Below are positions 20,880 to 33,552 of a DNA stretch of 64,000 bases, piece after piece. Position 1 is the first letter of the stretch; each line of letters begins with the position of its first letter. This DNA is from Ichthyophis bannanicus (taxonomy: Eukaryota > Chordata > Amphibia > Gymnophiona > Ichthyophiidae), in contig CM066041.1 of assembly GCA_033557465.1 (NCBI GenBank), positions 160,493,532 through 160,557,531 of the forward strand. The letters run 5' to 3'. The notes under the pieces were generated by a model. That model made no database searches, was not told where the DNA came from, and worked only from the letters and a program-made list of their open reading frames with translations. The position numbers were made by a program, and so were the translations under genes.

Positions 20880-21516
20880 GTGTATTTTTTCTGCTAATCT
20901 CAGTGTTGCTTTTCATAAGATGGACAAATAGGTGGACTATAACTTAAGTTTTTATTCATGTTTGTTTCATTTAAAGATAAGATCACTAAATCATTCTGGG
21001 AAGGCCAACAGAATCCCTGCATGTGTAGCTTGTCATTTTAGCTCTGGAAGGAAAGAAAATTATATTTGAAAACTTTTAAAAACAAAATATACTGAAATGT
21101 GTGTCTGTGAGATGGCTGTACCCTCTGTACTGGTATCCAGTTTAGTGTGTGAAATATTTTTTGCCATCCCTCCTTAAAGACAGAATATTCTGAGCATCAT
21201 TGTGGACTCGGTGAGCATATTACTTACTGTGCTCTGGGGTACAACAAGCTTTTACTGAAATGGAGGCAATCAGGATTTTATAAGATGATCAAAAATAGTC
21301 AAAATGCTGTAGCAACATTGATGGGGGGAAGGGTGTGCAGAAGAGAGGAGGGGGTGTGTAAATGAAAAGGGAAGGACATTTTACATTGAGGAAAGGAGAG
21401 TAAAAAATTGGCATTTCTGTGATTGGTACTGATGTGTCTGATATCTTCCTCCTCTGATACTCTGAGCTGTTTTCTTTTCTCTCCCAGAGTTGGGTAACAG
21501 ACAAGGCCCTCGTGGT

Positions 21517-21552
21517 ATGACGGCCCCCAACAAAGGAAACAAAGCTCTGAAG
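21517..21552 (+). CDS. MAFG: MAFG coding exon 1 (exon 2): residues 1-12
   Basis: The exon starts at about 21488 after a polypyrimidine/CAG acceptor, with 29 nt of 5' UTR, then ATG at 21517 coding MTAPNKGNKALK and a GTAAAT donor from 21553. The short N-terminus ending NKALK before an intron is the conserved start of small Maf proteins. The phase-0 junction joins K12 to V13 of the next exon, and the VKRE site formed across it is the known small-Maf SUMO-acceptor type (psi-K-x-E). Total protein length with exon 3 is 162 residues, the usual MAFG length. No competing upstream ATG in frame is visible within the exon. Confidence 0.93.
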
Positions 21553-23145
21553 GTAAATTTTAGAGGACAATGTTTGTGTTTTGTGGTCTTCCTGAACTCA
21601 TACAGACACTATGTACCTGAACCCTACACTTTATTCCCATCCCACCATGGGCTTCTTTCCACCTGAGTCTCATACTATACACTTCTGCCTCTCCCTCTCT
21701 CAATGTGTTGCTCCCACCTATTATACTACACAATAGGCTACTATCCCCCAGAATTTCACACCTTTGAGTATCTGTATTTGATTTGATAAACCACCATTTT
21801 TCAAAATACAAAGTGGTATATACAACAATAAAATCGTAGCAGGAATGAGTAACAAAAGAAGGGAAGAAATTTATTAAAAAGAGAGCACAAACTCTCCTCC
21901 TCAGATTTATATCTTGCTCTGGGCTGCTCTTCATCTGAATTTCACTCAGTACTCCACCATAGACTTCCCCACCCCACCCCAATTTGAGCTTGCTATGCAT
22001 TAGCTTCACAACCTACATCCTGCTATGCACTTTCATCCATTTGAATCCCCTATGGTTTGGAACGCAGTCTTATTAAAACTAAACATCTGTTTCCCAGTAT
22101 CTGCGTATGTTTTTCCCAGTCTTTTCTCTGGTTTCTAGGGGTGTGCAATTTTTGCATCATTTTGTTTGGTGCTAGTGTGCACTATTATGGAATAATAGTG
22201 CACACTATTTTGTTTGGTGCTAGTGTGTACTATGTGGAATAAAAAAAAATAAATACAAACAAGAAAATAAAAAAAATGGGCAAAACACAATGAAAGCCTT
22301 CTGCCTTCACTCTTATTGGTTTCTGTCTATTGAATCAATTTCTGTTTGGAATGATTTTTTATCATCTTTCTTCGCTCCTACACTCCATCTTGTGGTGGTC
22401 TCTCTCTCTCTCCTTGGTTGAACTGCTGTAACAGCATGTTGTTCTTCCTGATTCAGCATTTCCAGACTCTGCACATTTAGTCTTCCACTTTCCAGACATA
22501 TTTGTCTGCTCAGAGCTTTGACTAAGTTAAATGTTACATCATGTTTAAACTGCTTTATGTTCAGATACAAATGCATTTGTGTGCTTGCTCTTTTCTCCTG
22601 CACACCATCTTTTCTCCTTCACTCATAATCGAGCACTCTTTTCTGTCCCCCACACCTAGTCTTCTCCTTAGGGGTGGCTGCTTTCTGGCTGCTCTCGTGT
22701 CAAAGATAACACACCCCTTTTTGCTCTTAGGGTCAACTTGTCCCTCCTGATAGTTGCTTGTGTTAGTCTTCATCTGGTTTTTTTTTTTTTTGTTTTTTTT
22801 TATGTGAGGCACCCTAGTTAGGATGCCATATGAAAAAATGCACAAATAATTACCCCCATGTCTGCTGAGTGTAAATGTCTTTTATAAACCCTCTTCTGTC
22901 AGAGAGAGCTAGCTGTGGGATTTCATTCTGATCTGTAGCCAACTGGCAGAGTCTGTAGAAGTCTAATCTGCACCTCCTCAACACCAGGCTGGTGTTCAGA
23001 GAATATGTGTGTACAGAATGTGTATGAGAAGGGGTGAACCTTGGCTTTGTAAGGCGAGAAAGATATTAATAGTTCTGCCATGGCTGAGGATCCTAGTGCT
23101 TTAGGACTTGCTTGCTGTACTCTGCTCTCTTTTCTTGTGATGTAG
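21553..23145 (+). other. MAFG: MAFG intron 2
   Basis: GTAAAT donor at 21553 and TTTTCTTGTGATGTAG acceptor ending at 23145. It contains a perfect 16-bp-arm palindrome (22173-22207) within a short tandem repeat. Other frames in it show no family features. Confidence 0.8.
22173..22207. repeat. Perfect 16-bp inverted repeat with 3-nt loop in MAFG intron 2
   Basis: TAGTGTGCACTATTAT, loop GGA, ATAATAGTGCACACTA. It sits in a partly duplicated segment: TTTTGTTTGGTGCTAGTGTG occurs from about 22160 and again from about 22209. Confidence 0.9.
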
Positions 23146-23598
23146 GTGAAGCGGGAGCCAGGTGAAAATGGAACCAGCCTGACAGATGAGGAGCTGGTCA
23201 CCATGTCTGTACGGGAACTGAACCAGCATTTGCGGGGACTGTCCAAGGAAGAAATCATGCAGCTGAAACAGCGACGGCGCACATTGAAAAACCGTGGCTA
23301 TGCAGCCAGCTGCCGGGTGAAAAGAGTAACACAGAAGGAAGAGCTAGAGAAACAGAAGGCTGAACTGCAGCAGGAGGTAGAGAAGCTGGCTTCTGAGAAT
23401 GCCAGCATGAAAATGGAACTTGATACACTACGCTCCAAATATGAAGCTCTCCAGAACTTTGCCAGGACTGTGGCCCGCAGTCCTGTGGCCCCTGTGCGGG
23501 GACCTATCACCTCAAGCATGGGACCTATCATTCCTGCCAAAGTTGCCACTACAAGCGTAATCACAATAGTGAAATCCAAAACGGATGCCAGGTCATAG
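23146..23598 (+). CDS. MAFG: MAFG coding exon 2 (exon 3): bZIP domain and C-terminus
   Basis: Encodes residues 13-162 of the small Maf transcription factor, a nuclear bZIP protein lacking a transactivation domain that dimerises with itself, NRF2 or BACH proteins at Maf recognition elements. Visible in order: VKREPGENG; the Maf extended homology region ([20 protein letters not shown], about residues 23-43); the basic region [19 protein letters not shown] (about 55-75) with the Maf-type Tyr in NRGYAASC; a leucine-zipper heptad region ([20 protein letters not shown] onward, about 77-115); and the tail ending [18 protein letters not shown]. The C-terminal KSKTDARS and the absence of MAFK- or MAFF-specific tails identify MAFG. 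The stop is TAG at 23596-23598. The frame is undisturbed. Confidence 0.97.
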   Translation: MKREPGENGTSLTDEELVTMSVRELNQHLRGLSKEEIMQLKQRRRTLKNRGYAASCRVKRVTQKEELEKQKAELQQEVEKLASENASMKMELDTLRSKYEALQNFARTVARSPVAPVRGPITSSMGPIIPAKVATTSVITIVKSKTDARS

Positions 23599-26240
23599 TA
23601 GAGAGGGAGTGTCTTGCAGGGTTGGCCAGGCTTGTCTGTGCATCACATTTAGGCACAGCACTATTCTGGCTATCCCCAAAGCACAAAGCCCAACTTATGC
23701 ACGGGCAAAGGACTGTAGCTTCCTCTTCTTTCAGCAGGATTAAGCTGAGACAACTGCTACAAACTTACTTCCCATACAGCCAAATCCTGTGGGTACCACT
23801 TCCATCTGGCTGCTGTGGAATACTGTTTAATACTAGTAGTTGGATGTGTGGGATGCTGGATTCCAAATTTCACCATGGGCTCTTGAAAGTCTGAGAGAGA
23901 GAGAATTCAGAATCCTTTTGCTCCTACATCTTCCTGCAGTAGTAAGCAAGAAAAATAAGCTTGAATCCCTACCAAAGCAAGAATGAGGCTGGGTACCTTC
24001 CTTGCAGCCTCTGGGAAGTCTTGAATCACTATCAAAGGGCGAGAGTGGGGATTGTTTCTAATGCATTGCCCCAAACAAAACCAAAATCTCTCTAATTTTT
24101 CATATTTCAAAGCAGTAAAGAAATCGGGCGATTATAGTATTTGTTGTGAGATCCCCTTTTTTAAAATTTTCAAAGGCTTTGTGAAAGAAAAAGAAATATT
24201 GGACACCTTACACATCTAGTCCATAAAGCATCAATATACACAGTAGTCTATTACTTTGGTAATGTCTGCAAACATCAAAACAGTCTTATCTTTGTTTTAA
24301 GATCCCTTTAGTATGATCATTTACACAGACAGCCTGTGTGCTTACTTCTATTTATAAAAACATTCATTGTGAAAAGTATTAACTTACGAAAGAGGACAGG
24401 CTGAGGTAGACATGAACGCTGCCTGCAGCTGAGCTGAACATCCCTTCCTGGTCTTTCACCTAAAGAAAAGCAAGAGGTGACTAGGACCAGTATCTCTTTG
24501 GAGTGGGAGGTCTCTGAGATTCAACATTATCTTCGCAATATTTAGAAAACTTAGAAAAAAATACTTTTGCCATCTGTCTTTCAGTCCTATTAAAAGGATT
24601 GAGTTGTCCCTTGCTCTCTGCTCTTAACTGTGGGTTGGTGTGGTAACTGATCCACTATGATGGAGGGTTGAGGGGCAGGGTAGGATGCTCTTTTCTCTGG
24701 ATATGGTACAGTGAATGAACCCTAGTCTCCAGAGAGGCTCCATACCTGGCATTTGAATTCTTCACATATGAAGCTAGTTTTCTGCCTGTACAATGTGACA
24801 GAAATGAAAGGAGGAGCACTGAAAGCTCTTTTCTGGCTCTTCTGCCCGATGCCCATAGTCGCATCCAGAACCCATTTCAGAGCAACAGATCCTGCTTTAT
24901 ATTGCATGCACAGAGCTGCCCCTTAGCTGTTTAGTGGTCCTAACCATAATGTTTTTGGCCATTACCTAAAGCCCTAATATTAAAATGCCAGCAGGGGACA
25001 GTTCCCCTCTGAGCTAGCAGACAGCCTTTTCTCTCAGCTACTACTGAACCCACAGAGTTATCAGGCGGCTTAGTTTAATGGAAAGGCTTATACTTCCATG
25101 CCAGTTATTTGTACTATTTATAATCTAGTTTCTTCGGTTTTGACATAAATACCATATTTGCTAAAATACATCAGAAGAAGAAATCGGGAAAAGTAAGACG
25201 TGAGCTGAAATCTCCCTCCAGGAGCTGGCTGACTGCTTTCTTCCTTTTTTTCCCTCTACAGAGGCATAGAGGCCTTGGAGAGCATCTGCTGAGTTACCTC
25301 TTGTGCTTCCAACAGGCTGCTGATTACAGGTCCAATTTGATGTAGAACACATAGCTGGATTACTATGATAGCTGGGCATGTCAGATCACCAACAAGTAGG
25401 GAGTGGGAACACTACTAAGGGAAAACCCAAAAATGAAATGTTTTGGTCTTTAAATAAATAGATCTATCATGTCCTCCCTATGGCACACTTTCTTTGATCT
25501 TTCCAAAGAAAAATGTCTGCTTCCAGTTCATTTAGAACAGATGTAATAAAACAGGAGTTAAAAGTGCTCTACATTTTACAGTGCATTTCTTTAACTCCTG
25601 CTTTAAAAAAAAAAAAAAAAAGTAAACCTGCAATGCAGTAAGCAGATAGCATGCAAATGCATCATGAGTGGAAAAAATTGCATGCAAAATGAGTAAAAAG
25701 GTGGACCAAGTTTAGTGCGCTTTTATATCAAAAAGTAAACTAAAATGGTAATAAAATCCCTAATATTACTACTTTGTTTAATTTTAGTGTTTAGATATGG
25801 AAGTTAAGTCTCACTTACACCTCCACCATTTAGAATTAAACAAATTGGAGATGCTATGGTCTAGCCGGTGACTTCTGAGAAGAAGGTACTTTGCTTCAGG
25901 ACCCCCTTCCCATCCACTAACACCTTTCACCCATCTATTAACATATTTCCAACCTACCTAACAATCAATCAATCATTCACTCTCCTCCTTGCTGCCACTT
26001 GCCCTTTCACTAATCCGGTGAATGGGGGGAAACGGGGCAGAGTATCTGACTTTTTTGAGGGGGGGACAGGGATACCCTAGTACTTAGTTTTTGTTTTTCG
26101 GATTTAGAAATTTAGCATCTGGGTCAGAGGTAAAGTTAACTCGCATTTCTATAGGCTAGTGTTAATTTAGGGTGTTGTGCCAACATGGTCCCCCAAATTC
26201 CACATCTGGGATCATGTTGGTACAGTACTATAGACTAGAC

Positions 26241-26654
26241 CAGTGATTCCCAAACTTGGAGTCTGGTCCCCAAATGGGGGGTCATATCGGTGAATGGGGT
26301 CACAGAAACATGGCTATTTCCCCCTTCTCTCTGGACTCCCACTGTAACTTATGCCAAGTAGTGGCAATCACCAGTCAGCATGTGGTCTGTGAGTCAGTTA
26401 ACATTCATTGGTCCTTGTCCCCTCTGGGGTAGGCTTCCTGTTGGACTGGAAACCAATGCTGAGTACTGGGGTTTGTAAGCACACACTGATGCAAGAGACC
26501 CTGTACTGATTGCTGCTGCTTTTGCTACTACTGTCACGGTTACTTTCCTGCTTGAAGCTGGAAAACTGCTTGCTTAGATTTCATCGTCATTTGTGGTCAT
26601 GTGAATGTTCAATTGTTAAAATGGGGTCATACAGAATAAAAGTTTGACACGCTG
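26241..26654. mobile_element. 414-bp hAT-type MITE with perfect 8-bp target duplication
   Basis: Starts CAGTGATTCCCAAACTT and ends AAGTTTGACACGCTG (reverse complement CAGCGTGTCAAACTT), imperfect hAT-type terminal inverted repeats. GACTAGAC flanks it exactly at 26233-26240 and 26655-26662, the 8-bp duplication expected for hAT. No transposase is coded. It lies within the presumed MAFG 3' UTR. Confidence 0.85.
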
Positions 26655-27164
26655 GACTAGACTAACACTAGTCCTAGAAATGTGCGTTAAGCTTACTTTT
26701 GACTTAATGCATGTTTTTTAAAGCCTGAAATGTAAACCCTTGGGGCCTTACCACACCACCTTGCAGTAAGGAGTAATAGTGAATCTTTTACTTAAATGGA
26801 ATTTGCATTGAGGTTGGCTAGTTGTAGCACACATTTAAAACACCTTTTTGTGAATTATGCTTTACTTATTGTTTAACCCTTTGAAAGCCTAATTTAAATT
26901 TTTAATCCACATTCTGCAGCCGGGTTAATTTTTGCATATTTCAGGAAAATTGTACCCGTCTTATTCAAAATGTTCTAATAGTGATTTGATAGGAATATTT
27001 AGTCAGAATTTTGGATCCCCAGAGTTTTGGGCTCAGCCAGGAAAGGGTTAATAAGGTTTTTTAGTTAACAAAAATGTGAGCTAAGATTACTGCATTAAAG
27101 TGCACCCTTACTGAGCAGTAATGTTACTTTATCTGAATTTTACATGTTACAAAATAAAGGTGGT

Positions 27165-27310
27165 AGAGACAAGGACAGTATCTGAATTCAAAAAAGCATA
27201 TGATAAACACAGAGGATCTCTAAAGGTAAAAAGGGGACTAATGTAATTGATATGGAAGGGCAGACTAGGCCATGTGGTCTTTTCCTGCTGTCATATTTCT
27301 ATATATATAT
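27165..27310 (+). repeat. CR1-subfamily 3' tail
   Basis: TCTGAATTCAAAAAAGCATA, ATAAACACAGAGGATCTC, GGCAGACTAGGCCATGTGG and TTTCCTGCTGTCAT. This is the inverse of the repeat at 37603-37795. A different CR1 subfamily from the one at 42 kb. Confidence 0.65.
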
Positions 27311-29144
27311 ATAATATAGATTTGGTTAATCTGCTTTTCTGCAATTTCCCTGGAGAAGTTATCTAGTTTATGACATAGGTAGTAATTTTTGTTCTTAACA
27401 TTAGATTATTCAGTGTGACATTTGTGACTCTTCAAAAAGCTTTTCTTTCATAGATTGCCTTGTGAAATTTGCTCACTTTTTTGTGTGAAGTCCTCCGATA
27501 ATCTGTTTCTCCCAGATGTTGGTAATAAGTTGTCCTTCCTGTTAGAAGCTGCATCTTAGGGGAAGAATCGATTTAGGGCTCTTCATGGATATAATTGGAG
27601 GGCTGGGTAATACTTTGAAATCTCTCGCAATTTGAGACCATTATGGATTTTTTTTTTCTGTTCTGGATGTAAAACTCCCTTAAGCTTATTCTGGTCTCCT
27701 GGCTCCTTGCTAGAGACTTGGAAGCTCTGCTCTGCTCTGCTCATGTGATCTTTGTCTTCCAGGCTGCCTGTATCTTACAGATTGGGGTTTTTTTCTCTTG
27801 TACAAGGCCAGACTGGTTAGCTCTTTCCTCCATAGAGGAAACCACCTGCTGGATTTAGGCTGATCTCTGTAGGAGAATTAGCTCTTTTCCCTTTTTCTAT
27901 ATGTAAAAGGAGGCTTGTATTACAGAGCTTTGCTCTGCTAGTCTATGGTACCAGATTTACTTGAGTACATGTGAAATGCTGCTTAGGATCTCTTTTGAGT
28001 GCTCTGAGTACACAGTGCTATAAACAAATTATCTTCCTATGTGCTCTGGAGGATTTATTCTGGCTTTATATAGCACAGATTACACACAGCACTAACATAA
28101 TAACTTCACTGGGCATGCCCAGCAGCTGTGAGGAACCCAGGGGAGGAGAAGGATGGGACTCCTTTAACCGTGTAGACACACTACTGGTTCTAGTTTGAAA
28201 TTTTCAAATTGTAAATATAAACAGACTGCATTTGCTGCTGTGAACAACTAAAATGCACATTATCTCTAAAAGTACAGACAAATTGTTTCAACGGAACGCA
28301 ACTACTTACTGTGGGATGCAGACAGGGAGGAAAGAGCAAGTGGAGAGCACAAGGCAGACTTCTTTGTTTCTTAGCTCCAGGCCTCTTGGAATTGTAGCAT
28401 AGCTTCCGCATTCTGGTAAGCGTGCCTAGGAGAAACATAACACATACATTATTTTACAAAATGTTTCACTTACAGAAACTAAGTTGAGAGATCTGTCATT
28501 ACACTGAATCTCTTTGGAGCGCACCTTTGGACTCTGAGCACTTTCTTTCCGGTGGAATCTGTGAGGCTTCTGCCTGTTGCATTGATGTCTTTGCAACTGT
28601 ATTTGGTTGGCTTTACTGCCATAAAAGATTATACTTTCTCCATCTTTTGTGACTCTAGTGCATGGAAGTGGGATTTTGTGATGCCTTTTGGGACACTTGT
28701 ATATGGCAGGGGGGAGGATGCTGAGGGCTCATGGAGTATCTGAGCTGAGGGCAGGCTGCCGTTTAGACTCGTCCTGAAAAAGGTGGTTTCACCTGGCAGA
28801 GACCTGACCTCTCCTCTTGTTTTAATGCTTTTTGTAAGTAATGTGTATTTTGTAGCTCTAGATTTCTTTCTCACTATTGTTTGATAGGTGTGGTTTTGTG
28901 CCTCTGCATCGTGTGGTTTCTTGCTGCTTCTGTTGATGTGGGTATGAATTAGTGTGTCAAAGCACTAAGAAATTTTAAGTTTAAGCGAGACAAGGAGGTG
29001 GTAAAATGTTCACGTAGATTTTCAAAACTTTCAGACATGCATTTATGCACGCTCAACCTGACATGGTTTTAGTTTGATAAACCACTTTATCCAAAGTTAC
29101 CTAAGCAGTTTACAGTACAAAAACATAGTACTATAAAAATATTA

Positions 29145-29215
29145 CAACAATGGCAGTGGAATGGCAAAGGTTACAACAATGGCAAAGGTTACAACAATGG
29201 CAGTGGAATGGGGAG
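29145..29215. repeat. Short tandem repeat of an 18-bp unit
   Basis: ACAACAATGGC-type units: GGCAAAGGTTACAACAAT repeated, flanked by two copies of GGCAGTGGAATGG. Small, local; no function inferred. Confidence 0.7.
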
Positions 29216-30349
29216 GTCACAGGGGCCATAGCCCCACCAATGTTCTTCTCAACACAGCATCAGCAAGTAGAGAGCCTGAGGGCAGGGCTGGAGATTGGTT
29301 CATTTGGGCCCCTTCAATCAAAAGATGTTCCACTGCCCATGGGTTACAATATAATAATGATAAAAACAAAATATGAAATAATAGGAAAGAATCGAGGATG
29401 GAAAATATGAAAAATAGAATTGAAATAAAATAAAACAGAAGTCTACAGAAGCCAGGTTCTGCCACTGACAGGGGAGTTATCTCTACGCAGGAATGCCTTT
29501 TCAAATGTTTTTAAGGCCATCTTAAGTGTTTGCGCAAAGTTTCCAGGTGTTGGTCTACTGGCAGATCATTGCATAATGAAGACAGTTATCGCAAATGTGA
29601 TTGGCTAATGGCAGGGCAGGGCCGGCCCAGCCATTAGGAAACTAGGTGGTTTCTTAGGGTGGCAGTTTCTTTTGGGGGAAGCAGCAAAAAACCAAGACAT
29701 TCAAAGCTAAACAATAGATTCTGACAGCCAAGGAGGTCATAAGGCTTAAGGTTTGCCTAAGGCGCCAGCACCTTTGGGCTTGCTCTGCCTAACGATTTTG
29801 TGGCATACCTTTGGATATGTTGGTACAACCAACAAGTTTCTTTTGGGGCAATTTCTCCAAATGTTAGTTTTGCACATACCATGGCAGTCATGAACCTCAC
29901 TCCTAAGCCAGGGTATGTGGAGTATGATCTCAGCCTCAAACTTACTGCTAATGCTCTTCATCTAAGACTTGCATTATGCCAAAGAGAGACTCTTTATGGC
30001 ATTTGTAAGATGTAATGTGCATCAAGATGTGCTTGGAAATTCTTAATCAAACATGTCACCCAACATGATGGGAAATAATTTGGTATCTTTCTGCTACATT
30101 TTCTTGTTCTCTGACTGCATTTCTTGGTACTTTAAGATCTTCTCCTTCTCAACACGATTCACAGATAGTTGTTTGGGACTGACACTTCTATAATCTGTGT
30201 TTTTCTGGTGTCCTCCTCCTTTACCACTATATCTGGCTTCCTTGTGTCCATCTTTTTATCAGTTAGAATGGGCACTTTTTCTGAGCAGATCAAAGTGATC
30301 TAGTTGGTATACAGGGAACTGAGACATTGGCAAAACATGTTGGAGCTCT

Positions 30350-30465
30350 TTTATTCTGTCTGTCTTGATAGATTGTAAGCTCTACAAGCAAGGACTGTCT
30401 TCTTTATATGTTTGTACAGCGCCGCGTATGTCTTGTAGCGCTATGTAAATGTTTAATAGTAGCTC
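30350..30465 (+). repeat. Interspersed repeat 3' tail (GCGCTGTACA family)
   Basis: GATTGTAAGCTCTACAAGC, AAGGACTGTCTTCTT, TTTGTACAGCGCCGCG, TAGCGCTATGTAAATG. Inverse of 8685-8960. Confidence 0.6.
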
Positions 30466-30499
30466 TGAAGTAAAAGGCTTGTGATCCAGGATCAAAATC

Positions 30500-31000
30500 T
30501 TAAAAGGTTGTTTGATAACTGAGCAGCATTGGCTCCGTATCCATCATCAGTGGTGTCCCATGATCATCCTGTAGCTTTATGAATGAATTTGATAGCGGTG
30601 ATCTGTATGAGCTGTAGACATTTGGAAGACATTTTTAATGCCTTGATAAAGGTAACTAATAATGAGAGATGACCAGAATGGGATAGTATTAATCTCTAGT
30701 AACAATTGTACAGAGCAGATAAACACTCTTCCATCTTAAAAACATAATTGTAGCGGAAATGTGCTAGTCAAATGAGAGATGATTATCTAAACTAACTCCA
30801 AAAACCTTAACAGTCCTTTTTCTAAAAGAATGGTGTGGCCTTGTGCTGATAAGTTGGATTTCTGAACACGATGGCTTCGGTTTTCCCTAAACTTGATTTT
30901 TGACTATTTTTTAAAAGAGGTAAAATAACTTCCAATGGGGTTCTTTTCTGCTAATGGGGAATCATATGGATAGGATACCATTGAAGAGACAAAATGCTTG
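30500..31000 (-). other. Possible degraded LINE fragment
   Basis: On the minus strand a short reading GVSLDNHLSF-like with HIS downstream recalls the L2/Rex-type RT C-terminal block (GVxLDxxLSFxxHI). Frames are broken and the match is short, so this is tentative. 31000-32530 contains nothing recognised. Confidence 0.25.
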
Positions 31001-32818
31001 GTGAACAATCCAAAGAGTCACAGTTGTAATGGACTTTTGTTACTAAGATCTGAACAGCTGAAATCCATGGATCTGCGAAACATTTGATGATTGGAAGAGA
31101 TTACTCCTGGCATAGAATGCTCTATAGAATAAGAAGAGAAGTAGTGTTTGGCTCTTTTGATAGCCTTAGAATAGATAACTTCTGTGTTCTTAAATGCCAA
31201 ACAGCTCAGGGGGTTCAGCTTTTCTCCAAAGTCTCTCCTTATGCCTAAGTTTGCTCTATACACAGAGACCAGGATGGCATCAAGGATTTGACCTTTTAAT
31301 AGAAGAGTGCATTGTTTTGAGGGGAGCCTCTTTTCCAATGCTATTCTGAGATTAGAGTTCCAGGCATCGTCAGGAGTAATACAACCTACGAATTATATGC
31401 ACTAGCTCTCTGAACAAGCAGATGCTTTACAAATGTTTTGATAGCTACCCACATGCTTGCACTGTTAACCTGATGTGGTCCAATATGTGTATGCAAACAC
31501 TTCAGATAGGGGCCCAAAGAGCTCCAAGCTGAGCCAGCCCTGGTTTTTATGCCATTGCAACTATGGACTTAGGGAATTGGAAAGGACATAGCTGTAGATG
31601 CAGTGGATTTAAACAAGTGCTGTGTGAGCTTCTTGCATATATGTGCAAGACATATGCATACTGGGAACCATACAGCTCTGCATATTGATGTGTGCACTCC
31701 GGCCATACACACAGCTCAGCTTGGATGTGCATAAGCTCACAGTCTAGTATGTGTATACCCACCACAACTGACACAATGAAGGTGCTCTGCATTGTAATTC
31801 ATGCAGCTTAATGGAGCAGACACACATGTATACATTGGAGTTCTGTGTTTTTTTATTAGGGGAGGGAAACCCCTTGTGTATGTCTTTCCCTTTCTGAGCA
31901 GGAAGGAGAGGAAATGGCAACTTTCTGTGTTTGGTGGAGGGTGCTGAGAGGCACCCATGCCTGTGTGTGCTTGTGGATTCTGGATGGATGCACATTCCCC
32001 TCCATCTGTGGTTGCGTAGGGGTGGAGTAGAGGAGTTCTCTGTATGGATATTCTCCTGTATGCAGTGATTCAGAGGGACATGGGGTGGGGGGGGGAGAGA
32101 ATTCCTCTGGCTTTGTGGGTGTATTTCTGGGTAAATGGCTTTTTCTATGTGTGTGTGGGATGATACATGAATAAGCGGGAAGGGGGGAATATTCCCTTGG
32201 GTATGATTTTATAACAAGGGACTTATGTGAGAAATACAAAAAGGTGCTGATTTTAAGCCTGTTTATAAAAGCAACCTAGGCATCTATGAGCCTTTATAAA
32301 TTAGGCTTGCAGAACCATGTGCCTGCCCTCGCATGTGTTTATGCTTGCTCCAGAGTTGGCACAAATGTATGCGTGTGTAGCTATGTATTTTATCAAATAT
32401 GGGCACACTCGGCCTCTGCTCTGCCCCAATAGATCGTGTAATGGTAGATGAACAGTTCCAGTACTCCCTCTGAAATACTAAAGTAGCTTTCAGCAAAAAG
32501 TTGTTAGTTCTAAAATGGAAAATTTATTTTATTAAACTTCTGTGATAATTCTGTAAATATTGTGCAGTAACATGAATCTAAGCGGTGTTCTTCTAACTGT
32601 TTGGTCTCTGTGTCCTAAAGAGTGTAATAAAATTCCATATCACAGTATGCTGTTCTAATAATCAGTATTTATTGCTAAATTATTGTACTTTGCATTCTGT
32701 AGAGAATTGTTTTTAACTGTTTGGAACTTTACAGTGTTGCCAGGTTGAGATGTTAATTTATTGATGTATATAAATGTCTGTTTGTTGATATAAGATGGAC
32801 TTTATTTTGTATATGAAC

Positions 32819-32824
32819 AATAAA
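32819..32824 (+). terminator. MAFG: Poly(A) signal AATAAA, presumed MAFG 3' end
   Basis: AATAAA followed by TACCTTGTACAAATCTTG and a T-rich (GU-type) stretch, a standard cleavage/polyadenylation layout. Confidence 0.5.
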
Positions 32825-33064
32825 TACCTTGTACAAATCTTGTTTTTTTTTTCCTTGGGATAAAAAGGTTTTGGGGACAGAGTTATTATATTTTTTTTCT
32901 GGCCTGTAATGGGATGAGTGAGTTAAAAATAATTTTAGCTGCTGTGGTTTTTTTATTTATTTAAAACTCTTTGAAGTGATTCAATATTGAAGCACTTTGA
33001 TGTGGTTTGCACTAAACACAAGTGCATAAAATAATAAAATACAGTAAAATTGCAATAAAACAAA

Positions 33065-33340
33065 TATCCAGTCTGCCTATTAATACCAACAACTAACTTC
33101 TACTACCCCTTCCTCTCCCCCCTCCCGTTCAAAAATAATCTGTGCTTGTTGCATGCTTTCATGAATTCAGAGAACATCCTTATTGCTACCAGGCAGCCGT
33201 TCCACCTATACACCATTCTTTCCAGAAGATTATACTTCCCAAGCTTTTATCCCTATTTTAATGCTTAAAAAATACCCATCATCTTTGGGCATGTGGATCT
33301 ACTATCTTTTATTTTCATCATCTCCTTCCATTCCTCTCCC
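33065..33340 (-). repeat. CR1-like 3' region, diverged
   Basis: CAGTCTGCC, TGCATGCTTTCATGAATTCAG and AACATCCTTATTGCTACCA-type words correspond to the subfamily at 37603-37795 (CCATGCTTTCTTGAATTCAG). Minus orientation. Confidence 0.45.
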
Positions 33341-33552
33341 CTTTCTCTTCCCCTCATTTATCCAAAGCATAAAGACAATGGTGGCTGCAGGTTCCTGTGT
33401 CACTGAGTGCTCAGTCTAACAGGACAATAGGGTAGGACCTGTGAACATTCTGTCACTCACAGATCCTATGCGGAGTACTACTACTGTGCATCAGCCATTT
33501 CAGAACCACTATCTTGAGGAAATATTTCCTTAGCATAGGCTTGGATCTATCT

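Larger units (their letters stand above)
17940..21487 (+). other. MAFG: MAFG intron 1
   Basis: Runs from the GTGAGT donor to a TTTTCTTTTCTCTCCCAG acceptor ending at 21487. It holds C/T-rich tracts (18050-18290 and 19060-19540), a broken MITE, a 5'-truncated L1, a long hairpin and a G-rich/poly(A) repeat. No other coding sequence is supported; overlapping C/T-tract frames at 18.0-18.4 kb look like composition artefacts. Confidence 0.55.
23599..32838 (+). other. MAFG: Probable long MAFG 3' UTR (end uncertain)
   Basis: No other convincing coding exon lies between the MAFG stop and a poly(A) signal AATAAA at 32819-32824 in an A/T-rich, repeat-free stretch (about 32530-32840) that looks like a conserved 3' UTR end. 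Human MAFG also has a multi-kilobase 3' UTR (established knowledge). Inserted repeats (hAT MITE, CR1 tail, GCGCTGTACA-family tail) would explain extra length here. Earlier poly(A) sites could be used. The assignment to MAFG is inference. Confidence 0.5.

Noticed and set aside
31547..32239. Several minus-strand frames downstream of MAFG
   Set aside because: Overlapping, low complexity in parts, no motif, no splice context; treated as 3' UTR or intergenic.
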